From Planctomycetota bacterium (GTDB lineage: Bacteria; Planctomycetota; UBA11346): a stretch of 40,724 nucleotides of DNA. Both the position numbers and the translations under genes were made by a program. The stretch's first letter is position 1; each line of letters starts with the position of its first letter. The notes beneath the pieces are model-generated. The model worked only from the letters and a program-made list of their open reading frames with translations, did not search any database and was not told the DNA's origin. Shown here in pieces: positions 10,488-17,957 of this stretch. The DNA lies in contig JANWWU010000032.1 in NCBI GenBank assembly GCA_025055595.1, forward strand, positions 1 to 40,724. The letters are read 5' to 3'.

Positions 10488-12848
10488 ATGCGGTGTCCCC
10501 GACTGCTGCCCGCCATCGCGATCCTGTTCTTCCTCGGAGCGGCCCCTTGGACGAATTCGAGTGGCATCATCGCCGCGGAACACGCGAGCGTCCCCCGCGT
10601 GTTCGTCCTGGTCAGCTACCATGTCGGCCAGGACTGGGCGGACGCGGTGGCTGCAGGGCTCAAAGAGGCCCTGGACGGCGTCGCTGAGCCGGTGTTCATG
10701 CATCTCGACCACAAACGCTATCCCTGGCCGGCGATGGCGCAGGAGCGGTTGGCGCTCGCCAGTGCTCTGCGCCAGTTCTCCAAGGCGAAAGCCGTGGTCG
10801 TCGTCGACGATCTGGCGCTCAACTTGGCGCTCGAGCACCGCGAGCTCTTGGCGCCCGATGTGCCGATCGTCTTCTGCGGCATCAACTACTATGATCCGGC
10901 GAAGCGCCCGCCCAACACGACCGGCGTCGTCGAGGCATATGACCCTGCCGGCGGCGTCGCCCTGGCCGTTACCCTGCAGCCGCAGGTCGAGCGGATTGTC
11001 GTCGTCAACGACAACACCGAGACCGGCATCGCCAATCGCCGCAAACTCGATGCCCTGCCGGCTTCGGCATGGAAGGGCCGCAAAGTCGAATACATCGGCG
11101 AAGGAACCTGGGAGGAAACCGAAGGCGTCCTGCGCAGCTTGCATCCGCAGCGCGACGCCGTGCTGCTGCTGTGCTGGAACCGGGATGCCAGCGGCCAGAC
11201 CCAGAGCCACGAGGATGCGGCGATGCGCGCCGCGAAGATCAGCGCCGCCCCGGTCTACGGAGTCTGGAGCTTCCAGCTCCCTCGCGGCATCGTCGGAGGC
11301 AGTCTCTTCGATGGCCGCATCCATGGCGCTGAAGCCGGCGAGCTCGTGCGAGCAGTGCTCGCCGGCACTCCCGCAGATCAGATCCCGGTGCGGATGCAGC
11401 CCCGCCTGACGCTCGCCGTCAACGCGCAAGGGCTCGAAAAGTATGGCATTCCGCTGTCGCGGGTGCCGCCCTCGGCAACGATCGTCAACTATGTGCCCGG
11501 TTTCTGGGAGCAGCACAAGGACGTCATCTTGATTGCGACCGCGGTCGTGGCGGCCCAGGCCTTCACCATCGGGTGGCTGCTCGTCACCATGGAGCGGCGA
11601 CGCCGCGCCGAGGAGGCGCGCCGCGAAGCGGAGACGCGCCTGCGGCAGGCCGATCGCTTGCAAGCCGTCGGCCAGCTGGCGGCCGGTATCGCGCACGACT
11701 TCAACAATGTGCTGACCGCCATTCTCGGCAATGCTGAACTGCTGTCATTGCGTTTGCGCTACGACAGCACGCTGCGCAACCACGCTCAAGTCATCGTCGG
11801 CGCCGCGCAACGAGCGGCCGGAACGGTGCGCAATCTGCTGATCTTCGCGCGCGGCGCCGCGCAGTCCGTCAGTAAGGGCTGCGAAGTCAAGCCGCTGATC
11901 GAAGAGACGGCGTCGCTCCTCGAGCATGCCTTGGGGCGCAGCGTCGGGCTCAGCAAGGATCTGGCGCCGGACACCGGATCGATCGGCATCGATGGTCACG
12001 AGCTGCAGCAGATCCTCGTCAATCTGGCGCTGAATGCCCGCGATGCGATGCCTAACGGCGGCCAGCTCGAGTTCTCGTGCCGGCGTGTGCAGGTAGAAGG
12101 CTCAGAAGCGCAGAAACTCGACCTGGTCCCCGGCGACTGGGTCCGCATCAGCGTCCGCGACACCGGAACCGGCATCCCGCCTCATATCCTCGACCGCATC
12201 TTCGATCCGTTCTTCACCACCAAACCGATCGGCAAGGGCACGGGCCTCGGGCTCTCGGTCGTGCATGGAATCGTCACGAAAGCGGGAGGCCGCATCCGCG
12301 TCGAGAGCGAGGTCGGCAAGGGCACGACCTTCCATCTGTGGTTCCCGGCCATCAAGGAAAGCAGTACGCGCCGCCGCACGACGATAGCCCACGATGCCCT
12401 CGCCGGGCTGCGGGTTCTGTTCGTCGATGACGATCACGTTGTACGCCAGGTGATCACCGGCATGCTGCGCACGCTGGGGGCCCACGTGCATGCCTTCGCC
12501 GATCCCGCAGAAGCAGAGCAGTGGTTCGCTGCTAACAGCCAGGTTATCGACACCGCGCTGCTCGATGGCGACATGCCTGGAATCCCAGGCTGGCAGCTGG
12601 CGTCCCGCCTGCGCGAGCAGCGCCGCGATCTCTTCATCGTCGCCATCACGGGCGTCAAAACGCCGGAGAGCGAAGCCGCATGGAACGAAGCCGGGGTGAC
12701 CGTGATCCTCGAAAAGCCGGTCTCGACGATGCAGCTGGCGGAAGGGCTCACGAAGAATCCGGCGCTTGCTGGCAAGCGGCGGGAGGAGTCGCAGCCGCCG
12801 CAAACAGGGGCCGCACCGGAACCCCCGCAGCGCGCATCGCCAGCTTGA
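10488..12848 (+). CDS. Hybrid histidine kinase with ABC-substrate-binding-like periplasmic sensor
   Basis: 786 residues from the ATG at 10488, which has GAGGGG as ribosome site. A signal peptide or first membrane segment covers about 3-30 ([14 protein letters not shown]). A periplasmic domain (about 35-340) resembles ABC_sub_bind binding proteins, with a Rossmann-like [20 protein letters not shown] and [15 protein letters not shown]. One membrane helix lies at about 343-368. The dimerisation/phosphoacceptor box is [20 protein letters not shown] with His403. The HATPase domain has [30 protein letters not shown] and [14 protein letters not shown]-terminal receiver domain (about 645-760) has Asp693 as the phosphoacceptor, an acidic cluster VDDDH, and Thr and Lys in AITG and EKPV. 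No partner regulator is adjacent. The last 101 bp overlap hisF tail to tail. Confidence 0.9.
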   Translation: MRCPRLLPAIAILFFLGAAPWTNSSGIIAAEHASVPRVFVLVSYHVGQDWADAVAAGLKEALDGVAEPVFMHLDHKRYPWPAMAQERLALASALRQFSKAKAVVVVDDLALNLALEHRELLAPDVPIVFCGINYYDPAKRPPNTTGVVEAYDPAGGVALAVTLQPQVERIVVVNDNTETGIANRRKLDALPASAWKGRKVEYIGEGTWEETEGVLRSLHPQRDAVLLLCWNRDASGQTQSHEDAAMRAAKISAAPVYGVWSFQLPRGIVGGSLFDGRIHGAEAGELVRAVLAGTPADQIPVRMQPRLTLAVNAQGLEKYGIPLSRVPPSATIVNYVPGFWEQHKDVILIATAVVAAQAFTIGWLLVTMERRRRAEEARREAETRLRQADRLQAVGQLAAGIAHDFNNVLTAILGNAELLSLRLRYDSTLRNHAQVIVGAAQRAAGTVRNLLIFARGAAQSVSKGCEVKPLIEETASLLEHALGRSVGLSKDLAPDTGSIGIDGHELQQILVNLALNARDAMPNGGQLEFSCRRVQVEGSEAQKLDLVPGDWVRISVRDTGTGIPPHILDRIFDPFFTTKPIGKGTGLGLSVVHGIVTKAGGRIRVESEVGKGTTFHLWFPAIKESSTRRRTTIAHDALAGLRVLFVDDDHVVRQVITGMLRTLGAHVHAFADPAEAEQWFAANSQVIDTALLDGDMPGIPGWQLASRLREQRRDLFIVAITGVKTPESEAAWNEAGVTVILEKPVSTMQLAEGLTKNPALAGKRREESQPPQTGAAPEPPQRASPA

Positions 12849-13578
12849 TGTCGCCGACCGTGTAGTGGCCGTAGTGGACCATGCTGGCGACCAGCGCGGC
12901 ATCGGCGCCGCCCTCGGTGACCGCGGCGACGCAGTGCGCGGGCTCGCCGCCGCCGCCGCTGGCGATCACCGGCACGGCGACGGCATCGGCGATCAGCCGC
13001 GTCACCCTCAGCTCGTAGCCCTGGCGCACGCCGTCGGTGTCGATCGCGTTGAGGCAGATCTCGCCCGCCCCCCGCGCCACCGCTTCCTTGGCCCAGGCGA
13101 CGGCATCCCGTCCCGTCGGCGTGCGCCCGCCATCGATCACCACCTCGTAGCCCGAGGGGATGTCGCGTGACGGCGAGCAGCGCCGCACATCCATGCCGAG
13201 AACGATGCACTGGCTGCCGAAGGCGCGTGCGCCGCGCGTGATCAGCTCGGGATCGCGAACTGCCGGGCTGTTGATCGAAACCTTCTCGGCGCCAGCCAGC
13301 AGCACGGCGCGCATCGTCTCGAGGTCGCGGATGCCGCCGCCGACCGCGAAGGGAATGAAGATGCGCTCAGCGACGCGGCGCACGACATCGAGAAACAGCG
13401 TCCGTTTCTCGGCGGACGCTGTGATGTCGTAGAAGACGAGCTCGTCAGCGCCCTGGGCATCGTAGCGCGCGGCGAACTCGACAGGGTCGCCGAGATCGAC
13501 ATTGCCCTGGAAGCGCACGCCCTTGGTGACGAGCCCCGCTCGCACATCGAGGCAGACGATGACGCGCTTGCAGAGCAT
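12748..13578 (-). CDS. hisF: Imidazole glycerol phosphate synthase cyclase subunit HisF
   Basis: 276 residues. HisF uses ammonia from HisH to convert PRFAR to imidazole glycerol phosphate and AICAR in histidine synthesis. The (beta/alpha)8 barrel is recognised by [10 protein letters not shown] with catalytic Asp11, [46 protein letters not shown] (the second catalytic Asp, about 130), [14 protein letters not shown] and PVIASGGGG. The family normally ends near residue 255; here about 20 Ala/Pro-rich residues follow that lie antisense to the end of the kinase gene. After Asp11 the usual DGR is AGL. No hisH or other his gene is near. It begins 6 bp after rpsD, so both are probably one transcript. 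Confidence 0.93.
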   Translation of the reverse strand: MLCKRVIVCLDVRAGLVTKGVRFQGNVDLGDPVEFAARYDAQGADELVFYDITASAEKRTLFLDVVRRVAERIFIPFAVGGGIRDLETMRAVLLAGAEKVSINSPAVRDPELITRGARAFGSQCIVLGMDVRRCSPSRDIPSGYEVVIDGGRTPTGRDAVAWAKEAVARGAGEICLNAIDTDGVRQGYELRVTRLIADAVAVPVIASGGGGEPAHCVAAVTEGGADAALVASMVHYGHYTVGDIKLAMRAAGVPVRPLFAAAATPPAACQQAPDSS

Positions 13579-13584
13579 CGCTGC

Positions 13585-14199
13585 TCACTGCGCAAAGTAC
13601 TCGATCACCTTCTGGATGTCGACCGTGATCGGCACCTGATCGCGGCCCGGGATCGCCTTGACGGTCACAGTCAAGGTGTCGATGTCGATCTCGAGGCCGC
13701 TCGGCCGCTCGCGCAGCGGGCTGTTGACGGTGATGCGGATGTCTTCGCGATTGCGCGCCGACTCCCGCACCTGGAAGACATCGCCGACCGCCAGCACCTG
13801 GCTCGGGGTCTTGGCGCGCTTGCCGTTGAGGTTGACATGACCGTGGCTGATCAGCTGGCGCGCCGCGGGAATGGTCCGCGTCAGCCCCGCCCGCCACACC
13901 AGGTTATCGAAGCGTCCCTCGAGCAGCGCCAGCATGTTGGCGCCGGTGTCGCCGGGCATGCGCAGGGCCCGCTGATAGACCAGGCGCAGGGCGCGCTCGG
14001 TCAGCCCGTAGTGGAAGCGCAGCTTCTGCTTCTCGCGCAAGCGCAGGCCGTACTCACTGAGCTTGCCGCCCGTGCGCTTCGTCGGTCCATGCATTCCGGG
14101 GATGTTGGGGCGCTTGGCCGCTGACTTGGTCGTGAGGCCTGGCAGCTCGCTGCCGAAGCGGCGCACTTTGCGCAGGCGGGGCCCGAGGTAGCGGGACAT
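13585..14199 (-). CDS. rpsD: 30S ribosomal protein S4
   Basis: 204 residues from the ATG at 14199, which has GGAGAG just upstream; the frame extends further but without relation to S4. The N-terminus MSRYLGPRLRKVRRFGSELP lacks the zinc-binding cysteines, so it is the C-minus type. The S4 RNA-binding domain (about 93-155) includes RFDNLVWRAGLTRTIPAARQ and ISHGHVNLNGKRAKTPSQVL. S4 nucleates 16S rRNA folding. It stands alone with hisF and is not in the usual S13-S11-S4-rpoA group, so it needs its own promoter; a candidate lies at 14282-14310. Confidence 0.97.
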   Translation of the reverse strand: MSRYLGPRLRKVRRFGSELPGLTTKSAAKRPNIPGMHGPTKRTGGKLSEYGLRLREKQKLRFHYGLTERALRLVYQRALRMPGDTGANMLALLEGRFDNLVWRAGLTRTIPAARQLISHGHVNLNGKRAKTPSQVLAVGDVFQVRESARNREDIRITVNSPLRERPSGLEIDIDTLTVTVKAIPGRDQVPITVDIQKVIEYFAQ

Positions 14200-14281
14200 G
14201 CTCTCTCCTTGCTGACGGGGTGCTGCCGGCCCGGGCCGGCCGCGGCGTGCGGGGCCAGGGTGACGGCGGGGAAGGAAAGCA

Positions 14282-14310
14282 TTAGTATGGGACTCTTCGT
14301 CGCGCGGCAA
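14282..14310 (-). promoter_or_regulatory. Candidate sigma70-type promoter for rpsD-hisF
   Basis: On the minus strand TTGCCG (14310-14305) and TACTAA (14287-14282) are 17 bp apart and about 85 bp upstream of rpsD. The match to TTGACA/TATAAT is only moderate, but this is the single AT-richer spot in the 5' region. Confidence 0.4.
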
Positions 14311-14433
14311 GGGTGGTTTCACCTCGCTGCTGCCAGTGCCACATGAGTCGCTCCTCGAGCGCACGCGTGCGGCGCTGTCCCGCCCAAGCGACCCGGCCCT
14401 GAAGCCAGTTCACTGATCGTTTGCTCAAAAAAT

Positions 14434-14448
14434 GCACAGCGATCGTGC
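14434..14448 (+). promoter_or_regulatory. NtrC-type enhancer site upstream of amtB
   Basis: GCAC and GTGC separated by 7 bp (GCACAGCGATCGTGC) match the core of the NtrC binding consensus, GCAC-N7-GTGC. The site is about 110 bp upstream of the -24 element, a usual enhancer distance. It lies in the 394-bp gap between rpsD and amtB (14200-14593). That gap otherwise holds the two promoters and small palindromes at 14361-14370 (GCACGCGTGC) and 14510-14519 (CTGTCGACAG), and no gene that I can see. Confidence 0.6.
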
Positions 14449-14543
14449 CCGCCTCCGCGCTGCTGAACCGCAGCCAAGCATGGCGATCAACGCATTGCCT
14501 GGCAACGATCTGTCGACAGCGAGCGCAACCGCGGCCAGCGCGC

Positions 14544-14559
14544 TGGCGTAGCGTTTGCA
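14544..14559 (+). promoter_or_regulatory. Sigma54 (-24/-12) promoter of amtB-glnK-glnA
   Basis: TGGCGTAGCGTTTGCA fits TGGCACRNNNNTTGCW, with the invariant GG and GC exactly 12 bp apart. The start of transcription is expected near 14570, about 24 bp before the amtB start codon. The nitrogen-assimilation genes downstream are classical sigma54 targets. Confidence 0.75.
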
Positions 14560-14593
14560 TGCCGCGCGCTGTCCATCCCACGAAAGGATGCCT

Positions 14594-15949
14594 ATGTCGA
14601 GAACCCTACCCCTCCTGACGGCGCTGCTCGCCTCGACGGCTGCCTTCGCTGACGAAGCGACCGCGGCAGCCGCCAGCACGCCCACCCTCAACAGCGGCGA
14701 CACGGCGTGGATGCTGACCGCCACCGCGCTGGTGCTGCTGATGACGATCCCCGGCCTTCTCCTCTTCTATGGCGGCCTCGTCCGGGCGAAGAACGCGCTC
14801 TCCGTCCTCATGCAGTGTTTTGCGATCACCTGCCTGGTCACAGTGATCTGGACGCTGTACGGCTTCAGCTTGGCGTTCAGCACCAGCGGCATGGAGAAGG
14901 GCGTCGTCAACCTGCACTCCTTCGTCGGTAGTCTCGACCGGGCGCTTGGCGCCGGGATCAGCAAGGATGCAGGCAACCTCGTCTTCGGCATCCCAGAGTC
15001 GGTGTTCTTCGTCTTCCAGCTGACCTTCGCGATCATCACTCCGGCGCTGATCGTCGGCGCCTTCGCCGAGCGCATGAAGTTCAGCGCGATGCTGCTGTTC
15101 ATGGCGCTGTGGGTGACGCTCGTCTACTTCCCGATCGCCCACATGGTGTGGAGCGGCGATGGTGCGCTGATGTGGGATTGGGGCGTCCTCGACTTCGCGG
15201 GCGGCACCGTCGTCCACATCAATGCCGGGGTCGCCGGACTGATCTGCGCGCTGATGCTCGGCCCCCGCAAGGGCTACCCGGAGCGGGCGATGAAGCCGCA
15301 CAGCCTGGTCCTCTCGGTGGTCGGAGCCTGCCTGCTGTGGATCGGCTGGTTCGGGTTCAACGCCGGTTCAGCGGTCGCCGCCGACATGAACGCCGGCATG
15401 GCGATGCTGGTGACGCAGGTCGCCACCGCCACGGCAGCGTTGTCCTGGATGGTCTGCGAGTGGCTCCGCTTCGGCAAGCCGAGCGTGCTCGGCATCATCT
15501 CCGGCGCGGTCGCCGGCCTGGTCGCGATCACCCCGGCGTCCGGCACCGCCGGCCCGATCGGGGCGCTGATCATCGGGGTCGTCGCCGGCCCGCTGTGCTT
15601 CGCCGCCGTCGCCTTCCTCAAGCGCGCGCTCGGCTATGATGATTCGCTCGATGCCTTCGGTGTCCACGGCGTCGGCGGCTTCGTCGGCGCGATCCTGACC
15701 GGCGTCTGCGCCGCGCCCGCCCTCGGCGGCTTCGGCAGCGTCGGCACGCCAGACGGTCCGTCGATCGGCGCCCAGGTCTGGACGCAGTTCCTTGGCACGC
15801 TCGTCACCATCGCGTGGAGCGGGATCGGCACGGCGATCATCCTCGGCATCGTCAACGCCCTGATCGGCCTGCGCGTCAGCGCCAGCGAAGAGGAAGAGGG
15901 CCTCGACCTCACGCAGCACGGCGAAGAAGCCTACGCGCACAGCGCTTGA
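14594..15949 (+). CDS. amtB: Ammonium transporter AmtB
   Basis: 451 residues from the ATG at 14594, which has AAAGG at good spacing; an ATG 6 bp earlier sits too close to that site. A signal peptide (about 1-20, TLPLLTALLASTAAFA) is followed by 11 predicted membrane helices. Family signatures include GGLVRAKNALSVLMQ, FAFAERMKF-like FAERMKF, WDWGVLDFAGGTVVHINAGV with the first pore histidine, GWFGFNAGS and DAFGVHGVGGFVGAILTG with the second pore histidine. AmtB conducts ammonium into the cell and is closed by the PII protein at low need. It is the first gene of the sigma54-driven operon; glnK follows after 51 bp, the standard amtB-glnK pairing. Confidence 0.96.
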   Translation: MSRTLPLLTALLASTAAFADEATAAAASTPTLNSGDTAWMLTATALVLLMTIPGLLLFYGGLVRAKNALSVLMQCFAITCLVTVIWTLYGFSLAFSTSGMEKGVVNLHSFVGSLDRALGAGISKDAGNLVFGIPESVFFVFQLTFAIITPALIVGAFAERMKFSAMLLFMALWVTLVYFPIAHMVWSGDGALMWDWGVLDFAGGTVVHINAGVAGLICALMLGPRKGYPERAMKPHSLVLSVVGACLLWIGWFGFNAGSAVAADMNAGMAMLVTQVATATAALSWMVCEWLRFGKPSVLGIISGAVAGLVAITPASGTAGPIGALIIGVVAGPLCFAAVAFLKRALGYDDSLDAFGVHGVGGFVGAILTGVCAAPALGGFGSVGTPDGPSIGAQVWTQFLGTLVTIAWSGIGTAIILGIVNALIGLRVSASEEEEGLDLTQHGEEAYAHSA

Positions 15950-15976
15950 GCCTTCCTTCCTTGGACGATCACCTAA

Positions 15977-16348
<372 letters not shown>

Positions 16349-16368
16349 ACGCGCGCTCGGACGAGAGC

Positions 16369-16405
16369 GGGAAGCGACTGCTGCGTCATGCAGCAGTCGC
16401 TTCCC
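16369..16405 (+). terminator. Perfect 16-bp hairpin between glnK and glnA
   Basis: GGGAAGCGACTGCTGC (16369-16384) and its exact reverse complement (16390-16405) flank the 5-base loop GTCAT. A run of C, not T, follows. This may be a partial terminator, an mRNA stabiliser or a processing site that sets different levels of glnA relative to amtB-glnK. Confidence 0.6.
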
Positions 16406-16459
16406 CCCTGCGACAACGCACATAATGAACCTTCACACCTCTCACCACGAGGAGACCCC

Positions 16460-17869
16460 ATGAGCATCGAAAAAGCCTTGCAACTCGCCAAGGATCACGG
16501 CGCCAAATATGTCGACATCATGTTTGGCGACATGTTCGGCACCCTCAACCACTTCACGATCACCGCCCGGCGCCTGACGCCGGAGCTCTTCGAAGAAGGG
16601 TTGCCCTTCGACGGCAGCTCGATCCGCGGCTGGCAAGGCATCGAGAAGTCGGACATGAACATCAAGCCGGATCCGGCGACTGCCTTCATTGATCCGTTCC
16701 GTGAGCAGCCGACGATCTGCTTCTTCGGCGACATCTACGATCCGCGCACGGGCCAACGCTATGGCCGTGACCCGCGCGGCATCGCGCACAAGGCGCTCGC
16801 CTACCTGAAGAGCACCGGCATCGGCGATGTCGCTTACTTCGGCCCCGAGCCCGAGTTCTTCATCTTCGACCATGTCCGCTACGCCTCGGAGCCCAAGGGC
16901 GCCTTCTACTTCATCGATAGCGAAGAGGCGGTGTGGAATACCGGCTCCGAGGAGTACCCGAACCTCGGCCAACAGATCAAGCACAAGCAGGGCTACTTCC
17001 CAGCGACGCCCGCCGACCGCCTGATGGACCTGCGCAGCGAGATCACGACCAACATGCAGACCATGGGCATGGAGGTCGACCTCCATCACCATGAGGTGGC
17101 GACCGCCGGCCAGTGCGAGATCGGCATCAAGTTCGGGACGACGGTCACCGCCGGCGATGCCGTCCATAAGTACAAGTACGCGGTGAAGAACACCGCATAT
17201 CGCCATGGCAAAACCGCGACCTTCATGCCCAAGCCGATGTTTGGCGACAACGGCAGCGGCATGCACACCCACCACTCGATCTGGAAGGGCGAGAAGAACA
17301 TCTTCGCCGGCAACGGCTATGCGAAGCTGAGCCAGGAAGCGCTGTGGGCGATCGGCGGCATCCTCAAGCACGGCCGCTCGATCCAGGCGATCACCAACCC
17401 CTCGCTCAACAGCTATCGCCGCCTGGTCCCGCACTTTGAAGCTCCGGTCAACCTCGCCTACAGCGCGAGCAACCGTTCGGCTTCGATCCGCATCCCGCAT
17501 GTCGGCAGCGACAAGGCCCGCCGCTTCGAGTTCCGCTGCCCCGATTCGTCCGGCAGTCCCTACCTGGTATTCGCGGCGATCCTGATGGCGGCGATCGACG
17601 GCATCAAGAACCGCATCGATCCCGGCCCGCCGATGGACAAGAACATCTACGACCTGCCGCCCGAGGAGCTGGCGAAGATCCCGAGCACCTGCGGCAGCCT
17701 CGAGGAGGCGATCAGCGAGCTCGAGAAGGACAAGGCCTGGCTGACCGCCGGCGATGTCTTCACCGAGGACTTCCTCGATGCCTACCTGTCGTACAAGAAG
17801 GCCAACGAGGTCGACCTCAACCGCTTCCGGCCCAACCCGCTCGAGTATGTCCTGTACTACGACTGCTGA
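16460..17869 (+). CDS. glnA: Glutamine synthetase type I (GSI-beta)
   Basis: 469 residues, the same length as the enterobacterial enzyme. It makes glutamine from glutamate, ammonia and ATP as a cytoplasmic dodecamer. The N-terminal beta-grasp domain contains EEGLPFDGSSIRGWQ. Active-site and metal motifs are FFGPEPEFFIF-like YFGPEPEFFIF, DLHHHEVATAGQCEIGIKF, GSGMHTHHSIWK, NPSLNSYRRLVP and EFRCPDSSGSPY. Tyr397 in NIYDLPPEE is the adenylylation site, so activity is probably switched by GlnE. The ATG at 16460 is chosen for the ribosome site GAGGAGA; an upstream in-frame ATG lies in the hairpin. It closes the amtB-glnK-glnA operon and is followed by a strong hairpin. Confidence 0.97.
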   Translation: MSIEKALQLAKDHGAKYVDIMFGDMFGTLNHFTITARRLTPELFEEGLPFDGSSIRGWQGIEKSDMNIKPDPATAFIDPFREQPTICFFGDIYDPRTGQRYGRDPRGIAHKALAYLKSTGIGDVAYFGPEPEFFIFDHVRYASEPKGAFYFIDSEEAVWNTGSEEYPNLGQQIKHKQGYFPATPADRLMDLRSEITTNMQTMGMEVDLHHHEVATAGQCEIGIKFGTTVTAGDAVHKYKYAVKNTAYRHGKTATFMPKPMFGDNGSGMHTHHSIWKGEKNIFAGNGYAKLSQEALWAIGGILKHGRSIQAITNPSLNSYRRLVPHFEAPVNLAYSASNRSASIRIPHVGSDKARRFEFRCPDSSGSPYLVFAAILMAAIDGIKNRIDPGPPMDKNIYDLPPEELAKIPSTCGSLEEAISELEKDKAWLTAGDVFTEDFLDAYLSYKKANEVDLNRFRPNPLEYVLYYDC

Positions 17870-17902
17870 TCGCTGAGCGGCCACCCGCTCGACGCGACGA
17901 AG

Positions 17903-17926
17903 CGGCCCCGGCGCTCGCCGGGGCCG
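17903..17926. terminator. GC-rich hairpin between convergent glnA and adhE
   Basis: CGGCCCCGGC and GCCGGGGCCG form a perfect 10-bp stem with the loop GCTC. TGTCGTTCTCT follows on the plus strand. It is placed between two convergent genes and could serve both. Confidence 0.65.
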
Positions 17927-17957
17927 TGTCGTTCTCTGCGTGCTCGCGCGCGCGGAC

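Noticed and set aside
10386-11696. Upstream continuation of the pseudouridine synthase frame, which would make a 751-residue protein
   Set aside because: The extra part is antisense to the kinase gene and shows no domain; the family start is at 10385.
14461-14515. Second sigma54 promoter from TGGCGATCAACGCATTGCC
   Set aside because: The GG and GC are 15 bp apart, not 12, so sigma54 would not recognise it.
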